From positions 10,054,944 to 10,118,943 of the forward strand of contig NW_024722158.1 in assembly GCF_018991925.1 (NCBI RefSeq): 64,000 nt of DNA. The letters are read 5' to 3'. Below are positions 25,357 through 37,750 of this stretch, in pieces. Origin of the DNA: Homarus americanus (lineage: Eukaryota > Arthropoda > Malacostraca > Decapoda > Nephropidae). The notes below the pieces were generated by a model that worked only from the letters and a program-made list of their open reading frames with translations, was not told the origin of the DNA and did not search any database. The position numbers and the translations under genes are program-made. Every line of letters starts with the position of its first letter. The stretch's first letter is position 1.

Positions 25357-25835
25357 GTGACAATAGTAAAAACAAGTGTGATATTAGACTCTATAGTGAA
25401 AACAAGTATTATATTAGACTCTATGGGGAAAACAGGTGTTGTATTAGACTATAGTGAAAACAGATGTTATATTAGACTCTATAGTGCAAACAAGTGTGAT
25501 ATTAGACTCTATAGTGAAAACAAGTATTATATTAGACTCTATAGTGAAAACAAATGTTATATTAGACTCTACAGTATAGTGAAAACAAGTATTATAGTGG
25601 ACTCTATTGTAAAAACAAATATTATATTAGATTCTATAGTAAAACCAAATGTTATATTAGACTCTGTAGTGAAAACAAATGTTATATTAGACTCTATAGT
25701 AAAAACAAGTGTTATATTAGACTCTATAGTGAAAACAGATGTTATATTAGGCTCTATAGTGAAAACAAATGTTATATTAGACTCTATGGCGAAAACAAGT
25801 GCAAGTGTTATATTATACATAGTGAAAACAAGAGT
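25357..25835. repeat. 30-base minisatellite
   Basis: About 15 copies of the unit GTTATATTAGACTCTATAGT followed by GAAAACAAAT. Because the unit is 30 bases, both strands stay open (170 codons on plus with the ten-residue period VILDSIVKTN, and 83 codons on minus). The shift between the LYSENKCYIR and VILDSIVKTN phases shows indels within the array, which a conserved protein would not tolerate. I treat it as non-coding. Confidence 0.9.
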
Positions 25836-28800
25836 TACTTTAAGGATTGTGTCTGTGGTAAGATGTTAGCTAATTGTTACATAATTGTTAAGTATAGATG
25901 TAAAATAAAGTTGTTATTAGTTAAATTGAAAACATTTCGACATAAGTCTTTAACAGTGAAAAAAAATAGATGTCGATAATATATCATTTTAAGATATTCA
26001 ACGTCTTCAACTACTGTGATGGCGGGTGTTTGAGAATATATTGTTTGCAGAGATAAAGAATAATTTTCCAAGAAGAATTCAGTCGAACATTTGAATATAA
26101 TATAAATAAATATCCAGAGTGAAAATATACCTGGAGTGTGTTAAACATTTCGTAACTTACTGTACCGCTGCCACACTTCAGTTCCTCTCATTACACACAC
26201 CCAGGTTAAACTGAAGAGTTCTGTCATCTCAGGGATCACACGTAATTCACTAGGTCCTATCGGCCTCCCTTCTGCCTTGTGAATAGTTACACTTATGGGC
26301 GGAGATTCAGGACACAAACCACCAAGTGACACAGTAGGGTGCCTATCTGGAGGGGACGGTTTGCGTGACTAATTGTGTAGTAATTAAGTGTGACAGGAGT
26401 TGTAAACAGACCAGACCATTTTGCCTTCCTGTGAGAACATTTGTGTTATGAGCGTGAGTGGGCGGTTATATATGGGCGACCCCTTTTTACAACCTAACCT
26501 AACCTAACACAATCTAATATAACCTCACCTACTTAAGGTATAATTCGGCGATCTTGTGATGATAAACAACGTCTTAAGTGAAAAGAGCTCTCCAAACTTT
26601 TATATACTGTGCCCGGGCGCCCGCGTGTCTGGATATACTGTTGGACACTCCAGGGGCCAACATCCTAACTGTCAGTCTTTATTTATGAATAACATAATTA
26701 TAATAAGAAAACATTTATATAGTATAAATAAACTACTCTTCTGCTAAACAACCAAGGCGGCTACACGTATCAGCTGTCTTGACCATAGGAGCTGATGAGT
26801 TAGATGAAATTTACACGTTACATTATTCAGCGTCAGTAAGCGCTGAGAACTCAGGGGAAATAATCAGATGTAAATAGAAGTAACAGGTAGTGTTTTATCA
26901 ACTATTATTAAACATTGCACACTAGATGAAATTAGCATTGTGTAAACATTAACAAATGTTTGACAACTCATACATGACTCTCACACGTTCATCTAAACTT
27001 CTAAAGCCTTTCGTGTGGGGAAGTGAAATAAATAAATAAAATTAAATTAGTGCTTAATTTGATAGTCTTTTTCGGAGACTTATTGACATTTACTATTAAA
27101 TCAAACGAGCGTTACAGTGGCACTATTTTAAAGTTTAAACATTGTATTTTGTGTACATTCATGGACCGTTGAATGTTGTTCCCCTGTTGATCTGATGTTC
27201 ACAGCTTCTGTGTTGTCCCATATATATACATAGATTCTTAGCTGCAAATAACTTGGTTACCCCAGAGTAATTCTTATGGGTTTTGTGTTATATCTAATGA
27301 CGATATAAAGTAGATAATTTGAGTTTAATGACTCATGTAAACACAAGAGAATTTAAGTAGAGTAATGAACAGAGCAGCGTATCTTCTTGGTAAGAGAAAG
27401 GCAGTGAGGCTGGCGAGAGTTACAGGGTATGGTTCAGCTCCTTCATACACACCATGTGGGTCACGGGAAACTCACTTTATACTCGTCAGGTGGTTACTAC
27501 ATCTAGTAATACAAAGGCTGACTGACAAAATTAAATATAATTAGTTTTATTTACGAATCTTTAAGTGAGCTCAACTTTGAAACACATTATGAAGGATGGT
27601 TCAGAGGATTTTTACCATTCTCCTAAAACCATTAAATCTATACCAGAACATACAGTTTCACTTATGGTAACTGTGTACAAACCGATCCATCAAGTTATCT
27701 ACGTCACAAGTCAACAAACCATATTACACCGACCTGATCTGCCTTAGAAATAAAATAACTGCAGTATCAGCCAACTGTTTTTTTATGTTTTCCCAGTGTC
27801 GCTGTTGGAACACTGGCGCCACAACACCCAAGAAAGGAAATCAGCGTTACCACATTAGTGTTAACCCCTGGGAGGAGGGAGGAGACAGCATTGCCATGTT
27901 TGTGTCAAGTCTAATGAGACAGAGTAGTCAGTGTTGCCAAAAACATGCGAATTCGGAGGGTGAATGTCAATGATACCAACGAGAAGTATGAGTGTTGAAA
28001 AGCGAGTCTCCAACAGGGAAGACACTGACAAGTCGCGTGTATGTTTAACATGTTACATGCAAATGCATACAGGCTTGTGTACACATGCACTGACATACAT
28101 ACACAAACAAAAGAAAAACATACATAAACGCACACGCACTCATGCACAGGTTAGAAACACAAACACATACGCACAAACACACACAGTGCTCTTAAGTGCA
28201 AAGTTGTGAACCTCTGTGAGACTTTATTAGGTAATGAAGGAAAAAAGAAGAAAGAGGAGAGAGAGAAATAGAGAAAGGTATATAAACATGTCGCCAGGAC
28301 TAACAAAGACGGAAGGAATACCTCAGACTCGCCATCAGGGAAAATATATAAACAAATTAACTGAACCATAAGAGACGTGGCCACCATAGCTGAGAAAAAC
28401 ATTTATATTATTTTTTTTCCATATCTAGTTTTTAAACGTTTTTGTTCTTTTCAGTACCGTCATCCGTCTTTAAACAAATCCAGCTTGGAATATTATTATC
28501 AACATGAATTACTAAAAGATATTAATTTTCACAATAAAACATCAAAATAAAACCACAAATTCAGCAATACCTGTATAAATAATGTTCAGTAATAAACATT
28601 TATGTCAGTCGTATACAAACCACAAGATGTTTAGTTCTACTGAGTCACTAGAAACGTTATTGTCGAACATCATCAACATAGTTGGAGGAGGAAAATGTGA
28701 ATAGAAGTTAAATAATCACTTAATTTTGTTTCCCTTTAACTTACACAGTCTGAAGAATGAGTTGCTGTCTATAACATTATAAAATCAATGTTTTGTTTTG

Positions 28801-29160
28801 TTTTTGATTTTGCAATATAATTATGTTTCTGTGAATGTTCTGTGGTCGTAGGCTTAATGGATTTGCTTAACTATTTTCTTGAGTTACGCTAAAACTTTCT
28901 TATGTTCATCCAAATAAACTTAAATATCTCCAGAAATATCTCAACATAGACAATACTGCAGGTTGTTACATAGAGATCTGTAAACAGTATGGTAGTTAAT
29001 GATTGATCTTCAAATGTGAGATTATTTCCGAAATTGTTCTTTCAGTTAAACATCAAATATAAGTCAGTTTTAAAAAGTTTATTGGATATATTAGGTGAGT
29101 TTTCTTCTGAAGTTAAAACTCATTAATCTGAAGTTAAAGTTTGATGAAAATTTTATCTTG
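25836..29160. other. AT-rich sequence, no gene seen
   Basis: Contains a short TAACC block (26494-26517), a CA-rich stretch (28060-28190) and a GA-rich stretch (28240-28280). A less AT-rich patch at 27795-27975 follows a TTTTCCCAG acceptor-like site and is open for 62 codons from 27785 to 27973, but the product is unrecognised. Confidence 0.4.
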
Positions 29161-29165
29161 ATGTA

Positions 29166-29308
29166 CAGTCGGGGATAAAATTTCGCTCCCCGTGGTGATA
29201 CTGAGTCACGGGAATAAGTCGCCGAACTGACTTCCCCTGACTGTTTTATCTTATTTGGGGGTCGATGCTGCTTCATTTTGGGAGGGAGCGAACTTTTGAC
29301 CCCTACTG
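29166..29308. mobile_element. Small Tc1/mariner-type MITE, 143 bases
   Basis: Imperfect terminal inverted repeats: the left end begins CAGTCGGGGATAAAA then TTCGCTCCC after one base, and the complement of the right end reads CAGTAGGGGTCAAAA then TTCGCTCCC after one base. Each end is flanked by TA (29164-29165 and 29309-29310), the duplication expected for this superfamily. No coding capacity. Confidence 0.8.
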
Positions 29309-30095
29309 TACATAATTGTCCATCTTAAACTCAAGCACAAATTAGACTCAAATTTCGTAATCCTATTTTCATTAAACCATAAGTGTAATCCCTTCTTCTG
29401 AGAGACCCAACACAGAAATTCTATTTATAAGTCAATATAAGATAATTCCTACATGTAGATGATCTTCAACTAAATGACTCCAAGTGGTTAGTGAGGAGCG
29501 GATGTAAAAGTTTTCTGTTAGGTGTTGTTGAATAGTTTTTGTGTATATCTATAAAAAAAAAGATGGTAGTGTGTCTTAGTTTTCAATACTACATGTAAAC
29601 TTTATATGAAAGTGTCTTTAATAAAGTAAATCTCTTTCTATATTATACTACACTTGCCCACCTTCTCAGAACATGCTGCACTTGCCCACCTTCTCACAAC
29701 ATACTACACCCACTTTCCTACAATTTATGACACCCACCCATTAGTGTCATCCCTATAACTTAAAAGAATGTCTTCCTGTTTTGTCCCACATCCGTATACA
29801 TTGCCGCGTAGACGTGATCACGGAAATATTATGTATAACCACAAGAAATGTTATCCTAGAAATGATCTACAGAAGACCAGTGGATGATATATTCTTAATT
29901 ATTTTATTGTACTAACCTTGCCTGAGTGAGATCAACTTCCTACATTGCGAGAGATTTCATCCTTGACCAACAATCAGGGTCAGATACCACTGTACATGAC
30001 GCATATTTACTGTCTGTCATTCTAAATGTTTCTAAACACAGCTAACAAACCTGCCAGAGCAACTGCAACTTTTCGACAATAATCGGTCCTAACTG
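29309..30095. other. AT-rich sequence with a small tandem repeat
   Basis: At 29649-29735 there are about three copies of a 28-29 base unit containing ACTTGCCCACCTTCTCA. Otherwise nothing is recognised. Confidence 0.5.
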
Positions 30096-30099
30096 GTAA

Positions 30100-30860
30100 A
30101 ACTACTCTCTTGAGAATGTTTCCAATGAAGTCATATAGAACATGTTTTAAACCGATGTGAAACTTGAAAAGGCCGACAAAATCATCATGAAATATAGTGA
30201 CTGCTTCGACGACAAGATCCTCTTATTTTCTCCTGTCGCTGAAGGTGAACTAATAGACGCCATCAAACAACTTAAAGATGCTGCCACCGGTGATGACAAT
30301 ATCCTAATGAGCTCCATTAAGGTTGTGGCACTATTATTGACATCTGTTCTACACATCTGAGACTCATCTTTACGGTATATGTCCGGAAGCTATAAAACTT
30401 TCAAAATTCCATTCAGTAATTAAGTCTAAGGACAAAAGACTTTTCAAGAATTACATATCAATAAACTAAAATCCAACTATGGACAAAATATTAATAAAGA
30501 ATCCCAGTAAGGTTTCAGAACAAGAAGATGTACTGAATCGTCTTCTTTCTATCCTCCACCAATGACATCTTCAATTCGTCTGATAATTTGTATACAGTTG
30601 GAGTGTTCCTCGACCTCTAAAAAGCAGTATACACTAAAGTTCACCCACATTTTCCACCAGTAGTAGACCTAAGGTAATAGAGGCCCAGTTAATATATGGT
30701 CTGTAGATCAGTCGTGAAACAGGAAGCAGTAATGTTGCCTGAATGACTATCAATATGATTCCCTCTAGTCGACGTGTTTAGTACTGTTTTTCTGTATAGA
30801 AATAGCCTAGTTAATTTAAACGTAGGCAAGAAATACGTTAAATTTGCTGGCGCCAGTAAC
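30100..30860 (+). mobile_element. Decayed LINE reverse transcriptase relic
   Basis: The frame 30157-30360 reads AIKQLKDAATGDDNILMSSI, resembling the region just N-terminal to the reverse transcriptase fingers. Downstream, in shifting frames, are KSKDKRLFKNYISI (near 30430), GFRTRRCTESSS (near 30515), a LSKAFD-like relic (near 30600) and, near 30800, NSLVNLNVGKKYVKFA in the place of the catalytic ADD motif, where the aspartates are gone. Order and spacing fit one LINE reverse transcriptase damaged by many small indels. It is a different and older family from the CR1-like copies in the window; the clade is uncertain. Confidence 0.72.
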
Positions 30861-31135
30861 ACCATACAGACCTCCCTTCCATCAATTAACTCTTGCGAGG
30901 CTCTGGGTTACCCTACGTAGAGAGATTAGAATAAACAATACTGCATCTTTATACATGCCTAACCATTTACAAAGCTCTTATTTACCTTACTAGGGAACAC
31001 AAAGACACAATTTCCGACTGATGACCAAAATAAAACCTTTATTAACACTGACTTACTTGGAATATGTAATACACGAATGAAGTATTGATAAAACTTGAAG
31101 GTTTTGAAATTAGAAGATACCAACCAACCTTTCCA

Positions 31136-31292
31136 TACTGTACTACACCCAACAACCTTCCTTCACTATACTACACCAACCAACCTTCACACAGTAAACT
31201 ACACCCAACAACTTTCCTACACTATACTACACCAACCAACCTTCCCACAGCATACTACACCCACCAAACATCCCACACTACACCACGACCAC
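31136..31292. repeat. 28-base tandem repeat
   Basis: About five to six copies of a unit near CAACCTTCCTACACTATACT followed by ACACCAAC. The overlapping plus-strand open frames (31085-31336) are repeat by-products. Confidence 0.8.
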
Positions 31293-32190
31293 CTACAAAC
31301 GCCACTGTCATAAAACACTACGGTATAAACAGATAGGCAACTCACTACACCTAAGACTTGAACCATCTCTCAGTGTCAACCAAAGGATAAGTACCATGCT
31401 TATTTGTGGAACTCGAAGGTCTTTGCCCACTGAACTTCATGGTTGTCTCTTTATGGCAACATCTTCACTATTTGTTTCCTGAATATTCATCTATTGCCTC
31501 TTACATACTTATCTTTAAAAGAATAAAGTGATACACACACACATACACACTGGTATACGAAGGATGAGTAACAGTATCAACGTCCGGATAAAACAGCAAC
31601 GTATATTGATTAGTGTTTCGACAAATATCTCTTGTCTTCATCTGATCTAAAACATTAAATGAAATACATAGGATCAAAGCTTTAATGTGACGAATAGAAT
31701 AACCTTACATACATCACAAAGTACACGAAGTACCCCGGAAGAAAATAGACATTAAACAGCAAACCATTGAGTTTTTAATTGTTAACCTTAATCCAATTTA
31801 ACTATACAGAGCAAAAGCGCTAAAATTAACATCAGCTTAGATTCGAAAGGTGACTACACAAAGATTAGCAAATATATTACAACCAGCATGAAGTTCACAA
31901 AGTAACGAATTATATTTAGAGAGGTTTTAATAGAAATTGACTTAGGAATAATATTTTTTTTTTATAATTGAAAAAAAAAGTCTCTGTGTTGTCATTAAAA
32001 TAATAATTAACAGATATATAAACAAGCATTTTGTACTTTCTTTTAGCCCAAATCAAACAAGTCTTCTTGATACATGGAAAGGCTAAGGCAGGTTTAGCGG
32101 CCGATCCGTCAGTCAAGATAGCAAGTCAACATGAATTTTGACAGAGCGTGTTTTTTGGTGATATCGTCAAATTGGAAATTTTGTAGAGAG
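31293..32190. other. AT-rich sequence, no gene seen
   Basis: Nothing that I can support as exon, RNA gene or transposon end. Confidence 0.45.
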
Positions 32191-32194
32191 AAGA

Positions 32195-32398
32195 ATGATG
32201 GTAGATAGGCAGAATCCTATAAATTTTTATGATAACACGCAATTCAGACAACGATATAAGTTCAGCAAGGGAGATTTCCTTGATATTTTCCGTGATATGG
32301 AGGATCTACTTGACAGACCTGTTGGCTATGGTTCACCTCTACCTCCCATTCATCAGCTGATGATTGCTTTGAGATACTTCACAACGAATAGTTTCCGG
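32195..32398 (+). pseudogene. Harbinger (PIF/HARBI1-like) N-terminal fragment
   Basis: Opens MMVDRQNPINFYDNTQFRQR and continues YKFSKGDFLDIFRDMEDLLD and a PPIHQLMIALRYFTTNSF stretch. This is the helical N-terminal region of HARBI1-like nucleases, which precedes the DDE catalytic domain. The similarity stops at 32398, where the sequence reads CCG GGTAAGAA: a reasonable splice donor at 32399, in the place where animal HARBI1-like genes often have an exon end. No catalytic exon was found in the next several hundred bases, which turn into AT-rich sequence. It may be the first exon of a HARBI1-like gene with a distant second exon, or a truncated transposon. I rate the family as likely and function as doubtful. 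Confidence 0.65.
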
Positions 32399-32399
32399 G

Positions 32400-32960
32400 T
32401 AAGAAATATTGTGGTTACTGAATGAGTTATGGTAATGTGTTACAATACTCTCGTGTTTAGGGTCCATGAAGATCAAGGGGGGAAATGTAAAGAACGCTGA
32501 CACTTGCTTATTTTGAGTGTTTTCTCTTGGAAAACTATTTTGATGTATTTTCAATGTAATTGAATCAAGGCTGAGTGCTTTTTTATTTTAATCTATTAAT
32601 AAAGGAAAAGTCTTTTCTGAACAGAGGAAGTGTGAGGTTAAAAGAACAGAAAGAAACCTAACCTAACCGAACCAAACCTAGCCAGGTTACTACACCGTGC
32701 ATTGATTGATCTTGCTATGATTATGAATATTGACACCTGTCCCGGATTATATCTACAATTTGTTTGTGATTGTTCTTCCTCTATGAATTTCTTTGTTATC
32801 ATATAACAACACAGTCACGTTGTAACACATTACCATAAATCATTATAATTTGATCATAATTTGATTGTAATTATAGTAATAAAAGTAACTTATGATGTGC
32901 AGGGAGAGATATCCCCTCCTCTATAAAAACTCGTTGAGTCATAGTTGCCGCCATAATCTT
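32400..32960. other. AT-rich sequence, no gene seen
   Basis: Includes a short CCTAACCTAACC-type block near 32655-32690. Nothing else recognised. Confidence 0.5.
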
Positions 32961-32969
32961 GTAACCGTT

Positions 32970-33790
32970 ACATAAGAACATAAGGAGTCTGCAATAGGCC
33001 GATTGGCCTATGCATGGCAGCTCCTGTCGAGAGTTTCTACCACTCTCTATCATCCATGAATCTATCTAGCCTCCTTTTAAAACTCTCCAGCGTTCCAGCA
33101 CTTACTACAAAGTTGCTAAGCTTGTTCCACGCGTCCACCACCCTATTTGTGAACCAGTTCCTTCCTATCTTCCTAAACCTAAACTTATCCAACTTAAATC
33201 CGTTGCTACGAGTACTATCCTGCTCGGATATTATAAAAACTTTATCTATATTGCCTTTATTTACTCCTTTCACCCACTTAAATACTTCTATCATATCTCC
33301 TCGCACTCTTCGTCTTTCTAGGGAATGCAAGTTTAGTTTCTTTAACCTATCTTGATATGGAAGGTTTCTAAGTCCCGGAATCATTTTCGTCATTCTTCGC
33401 TGCACCGACTCCAGTGAATTGATATCCATTCTATAATAAGGGCACCAGAACCGAACCGCACATTCGAGGTGCGGCCTGACTAACGCAAGATATAGTTGCA
33501 ATAAGACCTCTGCACTCTTATTACTTACACTTCTAGATATAAAACCCAATACTCTGTTTGCCTTATTTCGAACATTAACGCACTGTTTTCTAGGCCGTAG
33601 GTCCGGGCTTACAAGTACCCCTAAGTCTCTTTCACAAGTCGACCTTTCTAGGTTGATGTTGACAGTATTTGTTCTACCAATATTAAGTACGCTGCACTTG
33701 CTGGTGTTGAATTTCATTTGCCATTTTCTGACCACTCCTGCAGTTTATTTAAATCATCCTGTAGTGCATTTGCATCCTGCCCGTTACTCT
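32970..33790 (-). mobile_element. CR1-like LINE, 3' fragment with intact C-terminal frame
   Basis: Same family as the copy at 4053-4945. Reading the minus strand it starts near 33790, a little downstream of where FADD would be, runs in one open frame of 232 codons (33735-33037) through KFNTSKCSVLNIGRTNTVNI, the LVRPHLECAVRFWCPYYRMD block and SLERRRVRGDMIEVFKWVKG, and ends in FKRRLDRFMDDREW. The 3' end at about 32970 carries CATAAGAACATAAGG, the complement of the family tail. It keeps the 20 bases that the copy at 4440 has lost. One base is missing just before the open frame. It is 5'-truncated, so it encodes no active enzyme. Confidence 0.9.
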
Positions 33791-34395
33791 CGATGGTGAT
33801 TGGTTGTTATAATGGTGTAACTGAAACGTGATTGGCGAGAATTTTAGTGTTCGAATCATTGCTCGTAATTGAAAAAAAGTGCAACAGATTACCCTATCTG
33901 GGGTTCAAGCCGATGTTCTGCAGGAAATCTCGGATCGAGGACTCCCGATTCGTGCGCCTAAGCCGAGCTCATATTCCAGGCTCAAACCACCTTATTGTCT
34001 CCCAGGGCGTTTAACTGATATTCTATTTCAGTCCACTTTTGTTGCAGCAAGTCCACAGTCCGCACTTCAGTGACGATGTTTCAAGTCTCTCTTCCTCCGC
34101 CCTAAGCTAGCAGGGTTGTCGGCATTGATGAGTTATCTGCCAGACCGACTTCAGACACACCCGACCTCGACCCTCACCATATAAAAGCCGATTAACTGAC
34201 CTCGATCCTCACAAGCTTGTTTGGTGGTATGGGCAAGTGAACCCGACAGACAGGCCCCAGATTATTATATTTATGGTAATGACGATACTTTTTTATTGTC
34301 TACAAGAACGTTTGTTACGTTAACTGTAGTCAGTGCCGTGATTATCGTTCAAATTGACTCTGTGTCCACACCTTAACCCAACAAGACATAACACC
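33791..34395. other. Unassigned sequence, no gene seen
   Basis: Two overlapping short open frames (33832-34073) without recognisable content. Confidence 0.45.
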
Positions 34396-34399
34396 CATA

Positions 34400-35875
34400 A
34401 CAACCCGTAGAGCTACTGTGTGGTTACCATGACAACACGTAAAGTTACTGTGTGGTTACCATGACAACACGTAAAATTTCTGAATAGTTACCATGACAAC
34501 ACGTAAAGTTTCTGTGTAGTTACCATGACAACACGTAAAGTTTCTGAATGGTTACCATGACAACACGTAAAGTTACTGTGTGGTCACCATGACAAGCATA
34601 GAGTTTCTTAGTGACAACACGATATGGTTACCATGACAACACGCAATAGACAGCACGTAAAGTTTCTGTGTAGTTACCATGACAACCCCTAGAGCTACTG
34701 TGTGGTTACCATGACAACACGTAAAGTTTCTGTGGTTACCATGACAACACGTGTCGTAGAGCTACTGTGTGGTTACCATGACAACACGTAAATTTCTGTT
34801 TACCATGACAACACGTATAGTTACCATGACAACACGTAAAGTTTCTGAATGGTTACCATGACAACACGTAAAATTTCTGAATAGTTACCATGACAACACG
34901 TAAAGTTTCTGTGTAGTTACCATGACAACCCCTAGAGCTGCTGTGTGGTTACCATGACAGCACGTAAAGTTTCTATGTAGTTACCATGACAACCCCTAGA
35001 GCTACTGTGTGGTTACCATGACAACACGCAAAGTTACTGTGTGGTTACCATGACAACCCGTAGAGCTACTGTGTGGTTACCATGACAAAGTCACTGTGTG
35101 TCATGACAACCTGTAGAGCTACTGTGTGGTTACCATAACAACGCCTAAAGTTTCTGTGTAGTTACCATGACAACACGTAGTCACCGTGTGGTACCATGAC
35201 AACCCAGAGCTACTGTGTGGTTACTATAACAACCCATAAAGTTCTGTATATTACCATGACAACACGTAACTGTGGTTACCATGACAGCACGTAAGTTTCT
35301 ATGTAGTTACCATGACAACCCCTAGAGCTACTGTGTATGACAACACGTGTTATCATGTCAGAGAGTTTTAATACCATGACAACACGTAAAGTTTCTGTGT
35401 AGTTACCATGACAACACGCAAGGTTTCTGTATAGTAACCATGACAACCCCTAGAGCTGCTGTGTGGTTATTATGACAACACGTAAAGTTTCTGAATAGTT
35501 ACCATGACAACACGTAAAGTTTCTGTGTAGTTACCATGACAACCCCTAGAGCTGCTGTGTGGTTACCATGACAACACGTAAAGTCACTGTGTGGTTACCA
35601 TGACAGCACGTAAAGTTTTGGTGACAACCCCAGATACTGTGTGGTTACCGAAGAATGTAAAGTTTCTGTATAGTTACCATGACGACACGCAAAGTTACTG
35701 TGTGGTTACCATGACAGCACGTAAAAGTTGTGTGGTTACCATGACAACAGGTAAAGTTACTGTGTGGTTACCATGAAAACACGTAAAGTTATTCTGTGGT
35801 TACCATGAAAACACGTAAAGTTACTGTGTGGTAACTATGAAAACCTCCAAAGCTGATGTGTGTTTAACATGACAA
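34400..35875. repeat. 32-base minisatellite with X-box-like core
   Basis: Roughly 40 units, typical form GGTTACCATGACAACACGTA then AAGTTTCTGTGT, with unit lengths varying through deletions. In about 35 units the imperfect palindrome GTTACCATGACAAC is kept, more strictly than the rest of the unit. It resembles the RFX X-box (GTTGCCATGGCAAC), differing at two positions. Variants with GAAAAC replace GACAAC toward the right end. No open frame of note. Confidence 0.93.
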
Positions 35876-36024
35876 CCCGCAGGAGTTCCTAACCTGTTGT
35901 TCGCGCACACTACTGCGCTCCCTCGTAATCTGGCAGTGCTCATTTACATTATTTAAAATCGTGCTTGCCAGCATCAGTTGTATGAGCTACTGTTCGCGAG
36001 TAACAAAGTAGGAACCCCTCCAGG

Positions 36025-37750
36025 AACATAACACCATCACCTCCACCATCATTACCTGGCAACCTAACCTCGACCATCATTATCTGGCAACACTACACCT
36101 CCACCATCATTACTTGGTACAACTATAACCTCCACCATCATTATCTGGCAACACTATACCTCCACCATCATTACCTGGCATCACTGTATAGTACCTCCAC
36201 CATCATTATCTGGTAACACTATAACCTCCACCATCATTATCTGGCAACACTATACCTCCACCATCATTACCTGGCAACACTGTACAGTACCTCCACCATC
36301 ATTATCTGGCAACACTATACCTCCAATATCATTACCTGGCAACACTGTACAGTACTCCACCATCATTATCTGGCAACACTATACTCCACCATCATTACCT
36401 GGCAACACTGTACAGTACCTCCACCATCATTATTTGGCAACACTATACCTCCACCATCATTATTCAACACTATACCCATCATCATTATTCAAACACTATA
36501 CCTCCACCATCATTATCTGGCAACAGTATACCTCCACCATCATTATTCATAACATTATACCTTCACCATCATTATCAGCAACATTATCACCTCCACCATC
36601 ATTTGCTGACAACACTATACCTCCATCAATATTCAAAACACTATACCTCCATCATCATCTGGCAACAATATACCTCCACCATCATTATCTGGCAACACTA
36701 TACTCTCCACCATCATTATCTGGCAACACTATACAGTACCTACACCATCATTATTCTGGTCAACACTGTACAGTACTCCAGCACTACTCTGACAACACTG
36801 TACAGTACCTCCACCATCATTATCTAGCAACACTATACAGTGTCAACCATCATTATCTGGCAACACTATACAGTACCTCCACCATCATTATTCTGCAACA
36901 CTATACAGTACCTCCACCATCATTATCTGGTCAACAACTGTACAGTACCTCCAGCATCATTATCTGGCAACACTATACAGTACTCCACCATCATTATCTG
37001 GCAACACTATACAGCACTCCACCATCATTATCTGTCAACAATTGCAGGTACCTCCAGCATCATTATCTGGCAACACTATACAGTAACTCCACCATCATTA
37101 TCTGGGCAACACCATCAGTTCTCCACCATCATTATCTGGGCAACACTATACAGTAACTCATCATTATCTGACAACACTGCACAGTACCGCCACCATCATT
37201 ATCTGCAGCAACACTATACAGTAACTCCAATTCAGCAACACCATACAGTACCTTCACATCATTATTGGTAACACTATTGGTGTGACCCATCATCATTATC
37301 TGACAACACTGTACAGTAACCCACCATCATTATCTGGGCCACAGTACCTCCAGCATCATTATCTGGCAACACTATACAGTAACTCCACCATCATTATCTG
37401 GCAACACCAGCAGGTACCTCCAGCATCATTATCTGGCAACACTATACAGTAACCCACCATCATTATCTGGCAACACCTATACAGTACTCTCCACCATCAT
37501 TATTCATGCAACACTATATAAACTGCATCATTATCTGGCAACACTATATAACTTATCTGGCATCATTATCTTACAGTACCTCCAGCATCATTATTCTGAG
37601 TAACATTGAAAAGACCATCATTTCTGGCAATACTATACCTCCACCATCATTTCATCATTTGGAAGACTTGTGCATCCACCATCATTATCTGGAAACACTA
37701 TACAGTACAGTCACCATCATCATCTGGCAACACTACAGTCAAATCCTCCT
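36025..37750. repeat. CACCATCATTATCTGGCAAC minisatellite, unit about 30-36 bases
   Basis: About 50 units built on CCTCCACCATCATTATCTGG followed by CAACACTATA and, in many copies, CAGTA. Two unit types, with and without CAGTA, are intermixed. TTATCT (complement AGATAA) is present in most units. The long open frames on the plus strand (up to 240 codons, 36434-37156, rich in His, Tyr and Thr) follow from the low stop content of the unit and shift frame with every indel; they are not called as genes. Confidence 0.93.

Noticed and set aside
25357..25869. 170-codon open frame with a ten-residue repeat
   Set aside because: A 30-base tandem repeat keeps both strands open and the phase changes within the array, so no selection on the protein is evident.
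31560..31700. Penelope-type or SINE-like sequence (GTTTCGACAAA, CTTGTCTTCATCTGATC)
   Set aside because: Only loose resemblance; no second copy or coding part in the window.
34400..35875. CRISPR-like array
   Set aside because: The units are head-to-tail tandem copies with no unique spacers, in an arthropod genome without any cas-like gene.
36434..37156. 240-codon plus-strand open frame
   Set aside because: Lies wholly inside a minisatellite; the amino-acid period changes frame at each indel.
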